Source: Sebastes aleutianus
Taxonomy: Eukaryota; Chordata; Actinopteri; Perciformes; Sebastidae
Direction of reading: 5' to 3'
Assembly (NCBI GenBank): GCA_916700875.1
Contig: CAKAKS010000067.1
Span: forward strand, 26,959,433-27,023,432
DNA length: 64,000 bases
Translations under genes and position numbers: made by a program
Notes under the pieces: model-generated
Database searches by the model: none
Told to the model about the DNA's origin: nothing
Seen by the model: the letters and a program-made list of their open reading frames with translations, nothing else
Shown here: piece after piece, positions 1-15,000 of the stretch
How the letters are laid out: each line of letters begins with the position of its first letter
Numbering within the stretch: position 1 is the stretch's first letter

Positions 1-3000
1 ACCTCTGATAGAAACACACACATTAAACTAAATCAGATCTAACACTAAAACATGACTTGTCAGAGCTGAAGTCATATTTACAACTTACCCTCATATCTTT
101 CCTCAAGACCAGAGCATTTTTCATCCTTTAATTGGAGTTTCCTCTGCAGCTCTGTTGTGTCAAAATAGGAAAGCAGGTCAACAAAGTGTCTCCCTTCAGA
201 GCAGCATCCTATTAAGAAGAAATCAACCCACCTGACCTCAGCCTGAGGTCAGGTGGGTTGAATTTCTGTAATTTAAGCTAAAGCATTTTAACAGTAAGTT
301 ATGCAACTTGTGTGATAGTTGAGTGTGGATAAATCAGAAAGCTATGCAGTGTTTGCAACGTCATCATCTTAATCCCCCATCATCACTTTAGTTATCAGCT
401 GCACCCCTGGTAGACATAGGGTGCTAAAATAAACATTTGACATGCTGAAATCTAATATTTTTACAGGCATTTTGTTAGCGTTTCAGCCGTTGGTTGCATA
501 TTGTGGTGCCGATTGTTTTCCCCTCCGGTGGGCGTGGTTTTCAGAGTATGACGCGTTGCTCTCTGTCTCTATTGCGTACAAACATGGGTGGTATCAATCT
601 TCTCATCTAACTCTCTGAAGAAAACAAATAAGCATATTTCCTAAAATGTCAAACTGTCCCTTTAAGACTTTGCAATGTGCAGTACATACCTTTATTTGTG
701 TTTTCCAGTTTTCTGTTCTCTCTTTGTTGTGTTTGTAGTTGTTGTTCCAACTCTGAGAGAGAAGATCAAAAATCAGATAGATTTGTTTCAACACTGTTTC
801 AGATAAAGGAGGAAGGTTGTAGATGATGACAGATGATTTCATCGTTACATGTTAGTCTTTCGTTAGGAACATTTATATGATCTTTTCTAGCATGCACAGT
901 AAGAAATAATGTGTTGGATGACAGCAGACACAATAGTAGGAAAGTAACAGATTGACCAACCGTCGATATTTTTTTCAGCAGCTTTGGATGCCTTTTTCTG
1001 AGCCTTTTTCAGTTGTGTCCTCAGATCAGCAATCTCCATTACTAGCAGAGACAGTCACAGCTGCAGTGTTATTTTGTGCTTAAAGGAAACAAACAACACG
1101 AAACATTAGCAAATAAGAAATGTCCTCACTCGAGTTAAAATTCTTTGCATCTGCGTCCTTGAGTCTCAGTTCACTGTCTTGCAGTTGCCTCTTTGTCAAA
1201 TCCAGTCTCTTTTGCAGCTCTGAAAAAGGATTTAGAGGTCCATGAAATACAAAATCATGACAGCAAAATCTGTGTGTGTTACATTGTGGCACATTACAAA
1301 CATTTACCTTGGACGTTCTCAGTGTTTGTATCTTTCAGGTCTGATATCTCGACTTCCAGTGGTTTGATTTTCTTGCGAAGTTCCATTATCTGAGCCGCTA
1401 AAAAAGAAGAAAAGGACAAAACAAGCTACTTTTAGTATTCTGATGCCAAACAGATAATTCAGTTTTTTTTCTGACCAAAACTGAACACTTACACAAATCA
1501 GAAATCCTTGTATCACTTGAGTCCAGCACCATTGTCTTTTCTTTTATCTGATTTCTGATGTCCTCCAGTTCATTCTCCAGATCTTCAAGAAAGACAGAAT
1601 GCCCGTTTTATTTCCTCAAAATGTATGAAGAAGTATTCAGAATAAGTATTTGACAAGTATCTGCTGCTTCCTACCTTTAATTTTATCCATAGCTGCTTGT
1701 GTCTGACTATTTTCTTGCTTCTCCAATCTTGCTATTTCATCTCGTTGAGCCAAGATTTTAAACACTTAAACAGAAGAAACATGGGATTACATAAACTCAG
1801 TGGAAACGACAGCACGATCAACAACGATGGAATAAATGAATTTATTACTCACTCAGTTTAGTATTTTCATTGTTTTCATCTTGAATTCCGTCAATCAAAT
1901 TATTCAGATGGTCTTGGAGTGCTGCAGACAAAGAGTAGAACGACATTAATTCACGTGAGCACATTTTTGTTTTCACTGTTCATCAAAACATTTGGAGATT
2001 ATGAAATGTTATTGCTTGAGACTTGAGATGTGTTGCTGTCACTCACCTTTAATCTTATTGTAATCTGTGTCATTTGCTGCCACATTCGCCAACTTCTCAA
2101 TCTCTGTTTGTAATGTAATGATCTGTAGAACTGGAAAAAGAGTTGATAATCATATTCTGGCATGTATAACCTCCCATCTTGATTACACATATGATTCAAT
2201 GACTCTTTCAGTGGGTTGTTAATCATGGTCTACTCACTTCTTTGTGGTTGAGAACTTCTTTCTTTCAGCTCTTCTGTTTTTTTGGCCAGCTCATTCTTTT
2301 TCTCATCTATCCTTTTTTGAAGTTCTGCAGAACAAAAACAAAACATTTTTTGGATGGAAACTAAATATCTCAGAAACGGTATATACTTCATATCAAGCAA
2401 GGATGGAATATATCGATATATGGGCAATATTACTGTATAGTGACAATGAAAGACACACACACACACACACACTGACCTTTTATCTTGGTTTCAGATTCAG
2501 TGTTTTGTAGTTGTCTCTTTAGCTCCTCCAGTTGCAGGGTTAATGTGGAAACCTGAAGAGCTGAAAGAACCACATTTAAAAGCAGTTAAACTAAAGAACG
2601 GTATTCAAAACGTTTTTCCTTATCCTTCAAACTTTATATGCAGATCACGACACAATTATTGTATTTATTTTCTCAATTAATCGATTCACTGTTTGCTAAC
2701 CCAGCTCCACCAACTCACCAAGTGAAGTTACAGAATCGGATTTAGACTGCAGTTCCTTCATTTTGGCATCCAGGTTGTTCTGCAGATCTACACACACGTT
2801 TGGACACATTTGTAACAACTGTTGATCCCACAGACACAAATAGATAAAACATTTGAATGCCTTAAATTTGGCTATCTGAGGACTGTGAACAATACATTCC
2901 TAAGATACAAGTTTCTTTATGCTAATCCAATAGTTGTGGTTTTGACAGGAAACATCTGCCAGGGTTTCCCCCTCTCCCTCATTATTATTCACTTCACCTT

Positions 3001-6000
3001 TTGAGCCACATGTGCAGGCTATCTGGGTATCACAGGATTATGTGTGTATCCCTTTATGCAGATGATGCTGTTATATATGGCAAAAACAACTCAGAATTGA
3101 TACCCAGATGTTACGCTGCAGGGACAGGTTAAAGAAGCACTATTGCCCTTGAATGAATGAATGTTAATTGTCCCCAATATTGATGAACTTTGGAACTACA
3201 AAAACACGATAAAAAAATGGGTTATGTAGTATTTTGTGGATTTAAAAGGTCTCCAAAGCCCAAAGTCCACACCAAAGGGAGTTACTCTCCCCCACAGAAA
3301 CACTGCTCCCAAACCGCAACAAATGCCTTGCTTGAAGTCCCGCCTTTTCTTCTGTAACGTGGTGACATCACCAAGTTACACATTTGCATATCGGCTAGTT
3401 TGGCACGCCGTCAAACAAAGCTAGTTAGAAACGGAGCTGGAGCGGAGTCCAAAGAGTTTGGTTCAGTTGATGTTGTTCTAGTGGAAACTAGTAGAAACTC
3501 AAAACCCAAGTATGAACCTGAAAATAAGCATAATAGTTCTTCTTTGACTGGAATCGGCTCTAAAGCTGATTGGCACTAAATCCAAACATTTACTAAAATT
3601 GACAGAAAAAGATGTGACGACTCCTATTTCTAACAATTACTCAAATAAAAAACCTTAAACCCATTAATTTCCCACAATGGAGTCAAAAGGGTGTGACATT
3701 ATTGGCCAGCAGGGACAGTAAATAACAAGTCAACTACACTCACCTTTAAGATTGTTCTCAAAACTGGAACACTGTGCCTCAGTCTGGTTCAGTTTATTCT
3801 GCAGCGCTAGTACATAAAAGAAACACATTCATATTCAACTTAATCTTCTTTGTTTCTTGTTGCAGAAACGTACACATTCTAGTACTGAACTTACCCTTGA
3901 TCTCAGCTTGATCACTAGAGTGCTCCTCCACTGTTGCCTTCAGTTGTTCTCTCAGCTCTAGAAAAAGTACGGTATGCTTCAGCTGAGCTGCTAATACATG
4001 AACTCAATAATGTCAAAGGGAAACAAGACACTCACTAGTGATTGCAGCAGACGTTGTTTTGCCCTCATCGTGCTTTTCTTTCTCTAGGTTTCTGAGTTGG
4101 TTGTGCAGATCAGTGGTTGCCAGAACTTAAGAACACAGAAAGAAGATATAATACGGGGAAACATTTCACAATATTTCTTCAATACTTACTTACTTCTACT
4201 TACTCAATCTGGCGTTTGTCTGATTCTTCTCATTCAGCTCGTTGACATATTTCTGCAGCTCTTCCTTCTTGGTTGCAAGATCATTAGTGAGCTCTGAGAC
4301 AAACATATTTATTAGTTACATGCAGAAGATCAGGAACCATAATAACAATATTACAGACAACCTTAGCAGCCGGTCATGATTTGTTTGCTTGGGGATTTGT
4401 AAAGAATCATTAGAGATACTTACGGGTTACCTGAGTGGCTCCTAACGTCTGGAGGTCTGACAACCGTCTCTGCAGCTGCTCCACCTGACTCTGCAGCGTT
4501 ATGATCTTCAGCACTGAAGCACACCACAACAGAGAGGGCAAAAAAATTTAGTTTACTACAAAATATACTGTAATAAGACTGCAGGAATTTCTCAGAATGA
4601 TTTCAAACTCACTCAGTTTTGTGTTGTCGTCGCCTATATCAGTGATTAGGCCATCCAATCTGGTCTGCAACTCTAGGACAAAGAAAATAGTCTTTAATGT
4701 AGATTATATTTCGTAATTTCTGACTTGACAGTCAAATAATGTCACCCTGAATGCCTGAAGTGGTATTTTAAATAAGACTAACCTTCTACGAGGTCACCGG
4801 TGGTCCCGTTGGCAGCCTTTTTCTGAAGCTCCCTTATCTCATTCTCCAGTTCAATGACTGTTAAAACTGAAACAAACATGCAGTGAGTTTGACCGAATCT
4901 GTTAACAGCAACTACTGACTGGTCTCTATTTATGTCACCACCAACAAAACAACTTAAAGACCCTCTGATCTGATGATGTTTCATTCTGTAAATATAATCC
5001 TGTTTATTTAGCAATTAGTGCCCAAATGAGCGTAGAGTTATTAATTCCTCCTGACTCTAAACTTGCTTTATGCTCGCTTGATTCTACTGTATATGTCAAA
5101 GGATCAGCATTTAAAAATGATCAAAATCTAGACCTTGTTTTAAGTCTTGGACGTTCAACGATGCTAACATCAGTCATGAACAATGCATTTATTTTGGGGT
5201 TTTGTTTTACTGTTACAGCATGCAGTGACATGATGTTAACACTGAAATCTAAAGAAATGCTTATCTACAGCTGAATGTTTAAGGACACTTATTTGAGCTC
5301 ACTTAATTTTGGGTTGGGAATCAGTCTCTCTATGTCCGCAGTCTTGGAGTTCAGTTCGTCTTGCTTCTCCTCCAGCTGCCTCTGCAGCTCTGTGAGGAGA
5401 CAGAGAGGGAAACTGATGAATTAAGGAAGGAAAAGAAAGTTCAATAAGAAAGGTTTGTCAAACCCAGTGGAAACTTTGAGTTTACATTTCACAATGCCAG
5501 ACTAAATACAAATTTGCAGTGTCAAACGCTCACCTAAGATCCTGTCTGGATCCTGTGTGGTGGAGATCAGATCCTTCAGAGTCTTCACATCATCATGCAG
5601 GTTTATCACATTCAGAACTGACTCAGATAAACAGAGCAGACATCACTACACAGCTTATACTTCAGAAACAAACTGAGCAGGAGACAGCTCTCATGTCAAA
5701 TGGAGAGGTGTCAGCTATATGTGAACACAGCACTGTACTGAGGCTATAATGGCGATGCTGTATTGTAACGCTACTCACCGAGTGCTGCTTTGGAGTCTCC
5801 GGTTCTGTTCAGCTCTGCAATCTTCTGTTCAAATTCAGTCTTTACCTCTGATAGAAACACACACATTAAACTAAATCAGATCTAACACTAAAACATGACT
5901 TGTCAGAGCTGAAGTCATATTTACAACTTACCCTCATATCTTTCCTCAAGACCAGAGCATTTTTCATCCTTTAATTGGAGTTTCCTCTGCAGCTCTGTTG

Positions 6001-9000
6001 TGTCAAAATAGGAAAGCAGGTCAACAAAGTGTCTCCCTTCAGAGCAGCATCCTATTAAGAAGAAATCAACCCACCTGACCTCCGCCTGAGGTCAGGTGGG
6101 TTGAATTTCTGTAATTTAAGCTAAAGCATTTTAACAGTAAGTTATGCAACTTGTGTGATAGTTGAGTGTGGATAAATCAGAAAGCTATGCAGTGTTTGCA
6201 ACGTCATCATCTTAATCCCCCATCATCACTTTAGTTATCAGCTGCACCCCTGGTAGACATAGGGTGCTAAAATAAACATTTGACATGCTGAAATCTAATA
6301 TTTTTACAGGCATTTTGTTAGCGTTTCAGCCGTTGGTTGCATATTGTGGTGCCGATTGTTTTCCCCTCCGGTGGGCGTGGTTTTCAGAGTATGACGCGTT
6401 GCTCTCTGTCTCTATTGCGTACAAACATGGGTGGTATCAATCTTCTCATCTAACTCTCTGAAGAAAACAAATAAGCATATTTCCTAAAATGTCAAACTGT
6501 TCCTTTAAGACATTGCAATGTGCAGTACATACCTTTATTTGTGTTTTCCAGTTTTCTGTTCTCTCTTTGTTGTGTTTGTAGTTGTTGTTCCAACTCTGAG
6601 AGAGAAGATCAAAAATCAAATAGATTTGTTTCAACACTGTTTCAGATAAAGGAGGAAGGTTGTAGATGATGACAGATGATTTCATCGTTACATGTTAGTC
6701 TTTCGTTAGGAACATTTATACGATCTATTCTAGCATGCACAGTAAGAAATAATGTGTTGGATGACAGCAGACACAATAGTAGGAAAGTAACAGATTGACC
6801 AACCGTCGATATTTTTTTCAGCAGCTTTGGATGCCTTTTTCTGAGCCTTTTTCAGTTGTGTCCTCAGATCAGCAATCTCCATTACTAGCAGAGACAGTCA
6901 CAGCTGCAGTGTTATTTTGTGCTTAAAGGAAACAAACAACACGAAACATTAGCAAATAAGAAATGTCCTCACTCGAGTTAAAATTCTTTGCATCTGCGTC
7001 CTTGAGTCTCAGTTCACTGTCTTGCAGTTGCCTCTTTGTCAAATCCAGTCTCTTTTGCAGCTCTGAAAAAGGATTTAGAGGTCCATGAAATACAAAATCA
7101 TGACAGCAAAATCTGTGTGTGTTACATTGTGGCACATTACAAACATTTACCTTGGACGTTCTCAGTGTTTGTATCTTTCAGGTCTGATATCTCGTCTTCC
7201 AGTGGTTTGATTTTCTTGCGAAGTCCCATAATCTGAGCCGCTAAAAAAGAAGAAAAGGACAAAACAAGCTACTTTTAGTATTCTGATGCCAAACAGATAA
7301 TTCAGTTTTTTTTCTGACCAAAACTGAACACTTACACAAATCAGAAATCCTTGTATCACTTGAGTCCAGCACCATTGTCTTTTCTTTTATCTGATTTCTG
7401 ATGTCCTCCAGTTCATTCTCCAGATCTTCAAGAAAGACAGAATGCCCGTTTTATTTCCTCAAAATGTATGAAGAAGTATTCAGAATAAGTATTTGACAAG
7501 TATCTGCTGCTTCCTACCTTTAATTTTATCCATAGCTGCTTGTGTCTGACTATTTTCTTGCTTCTCCAATCTTGCTATTTCATCTCGTTGAGCCAAGATT
7601 TTAAACACTTAAACAGAAGAAACATGGGATTACATAAACTCAGTGGAAACGACAGCACGATCAACAACGATGGAATAAATGAATTTATTACTCACTCAGT
7701 TTAGTATTTTCATTGTTTTCATCTTGAATTCCGTCAATCAAATTATTCAGATGGTCTTGGAGTGCTGCAGACAAAGAGTAGAACGACATTAATTCACGTG
7801 AGCACATTTTTGTTTTCACTGTTCATCAAAACATTTGGAGATTATGAAATGTTATTGCTTGAGACTTGAGATGTGTTGCTGTCACTCACCTTTAATCTTA
7901 TTGTAATCTGTGTCATTTGCTGCCACATTCGCCAACTTCTCAATCTCTGTTTGTAATGTAATGATCTGTAGAACTGGAAAAAGAGTTGATAATCATATTC
8001 TGGCATGTATAACCTCCCATCTTGATTACACATATGATTCAATGACTCTTTCAGTGGGTTGTTAATCATGTTTTACTCACTTCTTTGTGGTTGAGAACTT
8101 CTTGCTTTCAGCTCTTCTGTTTTTTTGGCCAGCTCATTCTTTTTCTCATCTATCCTTTTTTGAAGTTCTGCAGAACAAAAACAAAACATTTTTTGGATGG
8201 AAACTAAATATCTCAGAAACGGTATATACTTCATATCAATCAAGGATGGACTATATTGACATATGGGCAATACTACTGTATAGTGACAATGAAACACACA
8301 CACACACTGACCTTTTATCTTGGTTTCAGATTCAGTGTTTTGTAGTTGTCTCTTTAGCTCCTCCAGTTGCAGGGTTAATGTGGAAACCTGAAGAGCTGAA
8401 AGAACCACATTTAAAAGCAGTTAAACTAAAGAAAGGTATTCAAAACGTTTTTCCTTATCCTTCAAACTTTATATGCAGATCACGACACAATTATTGTGTT
8501 TATTTTCTCAATTAATCGATTCACTGTTTGCTAACCCAGCTCCACCAACTCACCAAGTGAAGTTACAGAATCGGATTTAGACAGCAGTTCCTTCATTTTG
8601 GCATCCAGGTTGTTCTGCAGATCTACACACACATTTGGACACATTTGTAACAACTGTTGATCCCACAGACACAAATAGATAAAACATTTGAATGTCTTAA
8701 ATTTGGCTATCTGAGGACTGTGAACAATACATTCCTAAGATACAAGTTTCTTTATGCTAATCCAATAGTTGTGGTTTTGACAGGAAACATCTGCCAGGGT
8801 TTCCCCCTCTCACTAATTATTATTCGCTTCACCTCTTGAGCCACTTGTGCAGGCTATCTGGCTATCACAGGATCATGTGTGTATCCCTTTATGCAGATGA
8901 TGCTGTTATATATGGCAAAAACCACTCAGAATTGATACCCAGATGTTACGCTGCAGGGACAGGTTAAAGAAGCACTATTGCCCTTGAATGAATGAATGTT

Positions 9001-12000
9001 AATTGTTCCCAATTTTCAGGGGGTAAATAGTCCCCAATATTGATTAACTTTGGAACTACAAAAACACGATAAAAAAATGTGTTATGTAGTATTTTGTGAT
9101 TGTTAAAGGTCTCCAAAGCCCAAAGTCCACACCAAAGGGAGTTACTCTCCCCCACAGAAACACTGCTCCTGGACTGCAAGAAATGCCTCGCTTGAAGCCC
9201 CGCCTTTTCTTCCGTAACGTGGTGATGTCACCAAGTTACACATTTGCATATCGGCTAGTTTGGCACGCCCTCAAACAAAGCTAGTTAGAAACGGAGCTGG
9301 AGCGGATTCCAACGAGTTTGGTTCAGTTGATGTTGTTCTAGTGGAAACCAGTAGAAACTCAAAACACAAGTATGAACCTGAAAATAAGCATAATAGTTCT
9401 TCTTTGACTGGAATCGGTTCTAAAGCTGATTGGCACTAAATCCAAACATTTGCTAAAATTGACAGAAAAAGATGTGACGACTCCTATTTCTAACAATTAC
9501 TCAAATAAAAAACCTTAAACCCATTAATTTCCCACAATGGAGTCAAAAGGGTGTGACATTATTGGTCAGCAGGGACAGTAAATAACAAGTCAACTACACT
9601 CACCTTTAAGATTGTCCTCGAAACTGGAACACTGTGCCTCAGTCTGGTTCAGTTTATTCTGCAGAGCTAGTACATAAAAGAAACACATTCATATTCAACT
9701 TAATCTTCTTTGTTTCTTCTTGCAGAAACATACACATTCTAGTACTGAACTTACCCTTGATCTCAGCTTGATCACTAGAGTGCTCCTCCACTGTTGCCTT
9801 CAGTTGTTCTCTCAGCTCTAGAAAAAGTACGGTATGCTTCAGCTGAGCTGCTAATACATGAACTCAATAATGTCAAAGGGAAACAAGACACTCACTAGTG
9901 ATTGCAGCAGACGTTGTTTTGCCCTCATCGTGCTTTTCTTTTTCTAGGTTTCTGAGTTGGTTGTGCAGATCAGTGGTTGCCAGAACTTAAGAACACAGAA
10001 AGAAGATATGATACGGGGAAACATTCACAATATTTCTTCAATACTTACTTACTTCTACTTACTCAATCTGGCGTTTGTCTGATTCTTCTCATTCAGCTCG
10101 TTGACAGATTTCTGCAGCTCTTCCTTCTTGGTTGCAAGATCATTTGTGAGCTCTGAGACAAACATATTTATTAGTTACATGCAGAAGATCAGGAACCATA
10201 ATAACAATATTACAGACAACCTTAGCAGCCGGTCATGATTTGCTTGCTTGGGGATTTGTAAAGAATCATTAGAGATACTTACGGGTTACCTGAGCGGCTT
10301 GTAACATCTGACGGTCTGACAACCGTCTCTGCAGCTGCTCCACCTGACTCTGCAGCGTTATGATCTTCAGCACTGAAGCACACCACAACAGAGAGGGCAA
10401 AACAATTTAGTTTACTACTAAATATACTGTAATAAGACTGTAGGAATTTCTCAGAATGATTTCAAACTCACTCAGTTTTGTGTTGTCGTCGCCTTTGTCG
10501 TCTATTTCACTGATTAGGCCATCCAATCTGGTCTGCAACTCTAGGAGAAAGTAAATAGTCTTTAATGTAGATTATATTTCGTCATTTCTGACTTGACAGT
10601 CAAATAATGTCACCCTGAATGCCTGAAGTGGCATTTTAAATAAGACTAACCTTCTACAAGGCCACCGGTGGTCCCGTTGGCAGCCTTTTTCTGAAGCTCC
10701 CATATCTCATTCTGCAGTTCAATGACTGTTAAAACTGAAACAAACATGCAGTGAGTTTGACTGAATCTGTTAACAGCAACTACTGACTGGTCTCTATTTA
10801 TGTCACCACCAACAAAACAACTTAAAGATCCTCTGATCTGATGATGTTTCATTCTGTAAATATAATCCTGTTTATTTAGCAATTAGTGCCCAAATGAGCG
10901 TAGAGTTATTAATTCCTCCTGACTCGAAACTTGCTTTATGCTCGCTTGATTCTACTGTATATGTCAAAGGATCAGCATTTAAACATGATCAAAATTTAGA
11001 CCTTGTTTTCAGTCTTGGACGTTCAACGATGCTAACATCAGTCATGAACAATGCATTTATTTTGGGGTTTTGTTTTACTGTTGCAGCATGCAGTGACATG
11101 ACGTTAACACTGAAATCTAAAGAAATGCTTATCTGCAGCTGAATGTTTAAGGACACTTATTTGAGCTCACTTAATTTTGGGTTGGGAATCAGGCTCTCTA
11201 TGTCCGCAGTCTTGGAGTTCAGTTCGTCTTGCTTCTCCTCCAGCTGCCTCTGCAGCTCTGTGAGGAGACAGAGAGGGAAACTGATGAATTAAGGAAGGAA
11301 AAGAAAGTTCAATAAGAAAGGTTTGTCAAACCCAGTGGAAACTTTGAGTTTACATTTCACAATGCCAGACTAAATACAAATTTGCAGTGTCAAACGCTCA
11401 CCTAAGATCCTGTCTGGATCCTGTGTGGTGGAGATCAGATCCTTCAGAGTCTTCACATCATCATGCAGGTTTATCACATTCAGAACTGACTCAGATAAAC
11501 AGAGCAGACATCACTACACAGCTTATACTTCAGAAACAAACTGAACAGGAGACAGTTCTCATGTCAAATGGAGAGGTGTCAGCTATATGTGAACACAGCA
11601 CTGTACTGAGGCTATAATGGCGATGCTGTAGTGTAACGCTACTCACCGAGTGCTGCTTTGGAGTCTCCGGTTCTGTTCAGCTCTGCAATCTTCTGTTCAA
11701 ATTCAGTCTTTACCTCTGATAGAAACACACACATTAAACTAAATCAGATCTAACACTAAAACATGACTCGTCAGAGCTGAAGTCATATTTACAACTTACC
11801 CTCATATCTTTCCTCAAGACCAGAGCATTTTTCATCCTTTAATTGGAGTTTCCTCTGCAGCTCTGTTGTGTCAAAATAGGAAAGCAGGTCAACAAAGTGT
11901 CTCCCTTCAGAGCAGCATCCTATTAAGAAGAAACCAACCCACCTGACCTCAGCCTGAGGTCAGGTGGGTTGAATTTCTGTAATTTAAGCTAAAGCATTTT

Positions 12001-15000
12001 AACAGTAAGTTATGCAACTTGTGTGATAGTTGAGTGTGGATAAATCAGAAAGCTATGCAGTGTTTGCAACTGCCTTACCTAACTACAGTAGCTTGCTAAC
12101 ACGTAGCTATAATTAGCTTGCTAACAGGTAACGTCATCATCTTAATCACCCATCATCACTTTAGTTATCAGCTGCACCCCTGGTAGACATAGGGTGCTAA
12201 AATAATCCTTTGACATGCTGAAATCTAATATTTTTACAGGCATTTTGTTAGCGTTTCAGCCGCTGGTTGCATATTGTGGCGCCGATTGTTTTCCTCCCAG
12301 GTGGGCGTGGTTTTCAGACTATTACACGTTGCACTCTTTCTCTAATGGCTACAAACATGAGTGGTATCAATGTTCTCATCTAACTCTCTGAAGAAAACAA
12401 ATAAGCATATTTCCTAAAATGTCAAACTGTCCCTTTAAGACTTTGCAATGTGCAGTACATACCTTTATTTGTGTTTTCCAGTTTTCTGTTCTCTCTTTGT
12501 TGTGTTTGTAGTTGTTGTTCCAACTCTGAGAGAGAAGATCAAAAATGAAATAGATTTGTTTCAACACTGTTCCAGATAAAGGAGGAAGGTTGTAGATGAT
12601 GACAGATGATTTCATCGTTACATGTTAGTCTTTCGTTAGGAACATTTATACGATCTTTTCTAGCATGCACAGTAAGAAATAATGTGTTGGATGACAGCAG
12701 ACACAATAGTAGGAAAGTAACAGATTGACCAACCGTCGATATTTTTTTCAGCAGCTTTGGATGCCTTTTTCTGAGCCTTTTTCAGTTGTGTCCTCAGATC
12801 AGCAATCTCCATTACTAGCAGAGACAGTCACAGCTGCAGTGTTATTTTGTGCTTAAAGGAAACAAACAACACGAAACATTAGCAAATAAGAAATGTCCTC
12901 ACTCGAGTTAAAATTCTTTGCATCTGCGTCCTTGAGTCTCAGTTCACTGTCTTGCAGTTGCCTCTTTGTCAAATCCAGTCTCTTTTGCAGCTCTGAAAAA
13001 GGATTTAGAGGTCCATGAAATACAAAATCATGACAGCAAAATCTGTGTGTGTTACATTGTGGCACATTACAAACATTTACCTTGGACGTTCTCAGTGTTT
13101 GTATCTTTCAGGTCTGATATCTCGTCTTCCAGTGGTTTGATTTTCTTGCGAAGTCCCATAATCTGAGCCGCTAAAAAAGAAGAAAAGGACAAAACAAGCT
13201 ACTTTTAGTATTCTGATGCCAAACAGATAATTCAGTTTTTTTTCTGACCAAAACTGAACACTTACACAAATCAGAAATCCTTGTATCACTTGAGTCCAGC
13301 ACCATTGTCTTTTCTTTTATCTGATTTCTGATGTCCTCCAGTTCATTCTCCAGATCTTCAAGAAAGACAGAATGCCCGTTTTATTTCCTCAAAATGTATG
13401 AAGAAGTATTCAGAATAAGTATTTGACAAGTATCTGCTGCTTCCTACCTTTAATTTTATCCATAGCTGCTTGTGTCTGACTATTTTCTTGCTTCTCCAAT
13501 CTTGCTATTTCATCTCGTTGAGCCAAGATTTTAAACACTTAAACAGAAGAAACATGGGATTACATAAACTCAGTGGAAACGACAGCACGATCAACAACGA
13601 TGGAATAAATGAATTTATTACTCACTCAGTTTAGTATTTTCATTGTTTTCATCTTGAATTCCGTCAATCAAATTATTCAGATGGTCTTGGAGTGCTGCAG
13701 ACAAAGAGTAGAACGACATTAATCACGTGAGCACATTTTTGTTTTCACTGTTCATCAAAACATTTGGAGATTATGAAATGTTATTGCTTGAGACTTGAGA
13801 TGTGTTGCTGTCACTCACCTTTAATCTTATTGTAATCTGTGTCATTTGCTGCCACATTCGCCAACTTCTCAATCTCTGTTTGTAATGTAATGATCTGTAG
13901 AACTGGAAAAAGAGTTGATAATCATATTCTGGCATGTATAACCTCCCATCTTGATTACACATATGATTCAATGACTCTTTCAGTGGGTTGTTAATCATGG
14001 TCTACTCACTTCTTTGTGGTTGAGAACTTCTTGCTTTCAGCTCTTCTGTTTTTTTGGCCAGCTCATTCTTTTTCTCATCTATCCTTTTTTGAAGTTCTGC
14101 AGAACAAAAACAAAACATTTTTGGATGGAAACTAAATATCTCAGAAACGGTATATACTTCATATCAATCAAGGATGGACTATATTGACATATGGGCAATA
14201 CTACTGTATAGTGACAATGAAACACACACACAAACACACACTGACCTTTTATCTTGGTTTCAGATTCAGTGTTTTGTAGTTGTCTCTTTAGCTCCTCCAG
14301 TTGCAGGGTTAATGTGGAAACCTGAAGAGCTGAAAGAACCACATTTAAAAGCAGTTAAACTAAAGAACGGTATTCAAAACGTTTTTCCTTATCCTTCAAA
14401 CTTTATATGCAGATCACGACACAATTATTGTATTTATTTTCTCAATTAATCGATTCACTGTTTGCTAACCCAGCTCCACCAACTCACCAAGCGAAGTTAC
14501 AGAATCGGATTTAGACTGCAGTTCCTTCATTTTGGCATCCAGGTTGTTCTGCAGATCTACACACACATTTGGACACATTTGTAACAACTGTTGATCCCAC
14601 AGACACAAATAGATAAAACATTTGAATGTCTTAAATTTGGCTATCTAAGGACTGTGAACAATACATTCCTAAGATACAAGTTTCTTTATGCTAATCCAAT
14701 AGTCGTGGTTTTGACAGGCAACATCTGCCAGGGTTTCCCCCTCTCACTCATTATTATTCGCTTCACCTCTTGAGCCACTTGTGCAGGCTATCTGGCTATC
14801 ACAGGATCATGTGTGTATCCCTTTATGCAGATGATACTGTACTATATGGCAAAAACAACTCAGAATTGATACCCAGATGTTACGCTGCAGGGACAGGTTA
14901 AAGAAGCACTATTGCCCTTGAATGAATGAATGTTAATTGTTCCCAATTTTCAGGGGGTAAATAGTCCCCAATATTGATTAACTTTGGAACTACAAAAACA

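Larger units (their letters stand above)
1..5843 (-). repeat. Exon-block repeat unit 1 (22 exons, 580 codons)
   Basis: Exons in transcription order (the first one begins just right of the unit border): 5779-5847, 5534-5617, 5303-5389, 4783-4866, 4613-4672, 4424-4513, 4204-4293, 4036-4125, 3895-3957, 3744-3806, 2719-2787, 2477-2560, 2238-2324, 2047-2130, 1853-1921, 1675-1764, 1493-1582, 1308-1397, 1130-1219, 961-1041, 690-752, 89-151. Every length is a multiple of 3 and every intron is phase 1; total 1,740 nt. Exons alternate between the VLxVIxLxxE type and the ELQxxLxxK type, pointing to an older duplication of a single coiled-coil exon pair. Bases 1-4 match the beginning of the block's first exon (compare 5844-5847), so another copy follows to the left. 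Confidence 0.88.

Noticed and set aside
2244..2510. Plus-strand ORFs across the repeat units (for example 2,244-2,510 and 8,087-8,515)
   Set aside because: They are antisense shadows of the coiled-coil exons and introns and recur only because the units repeat.
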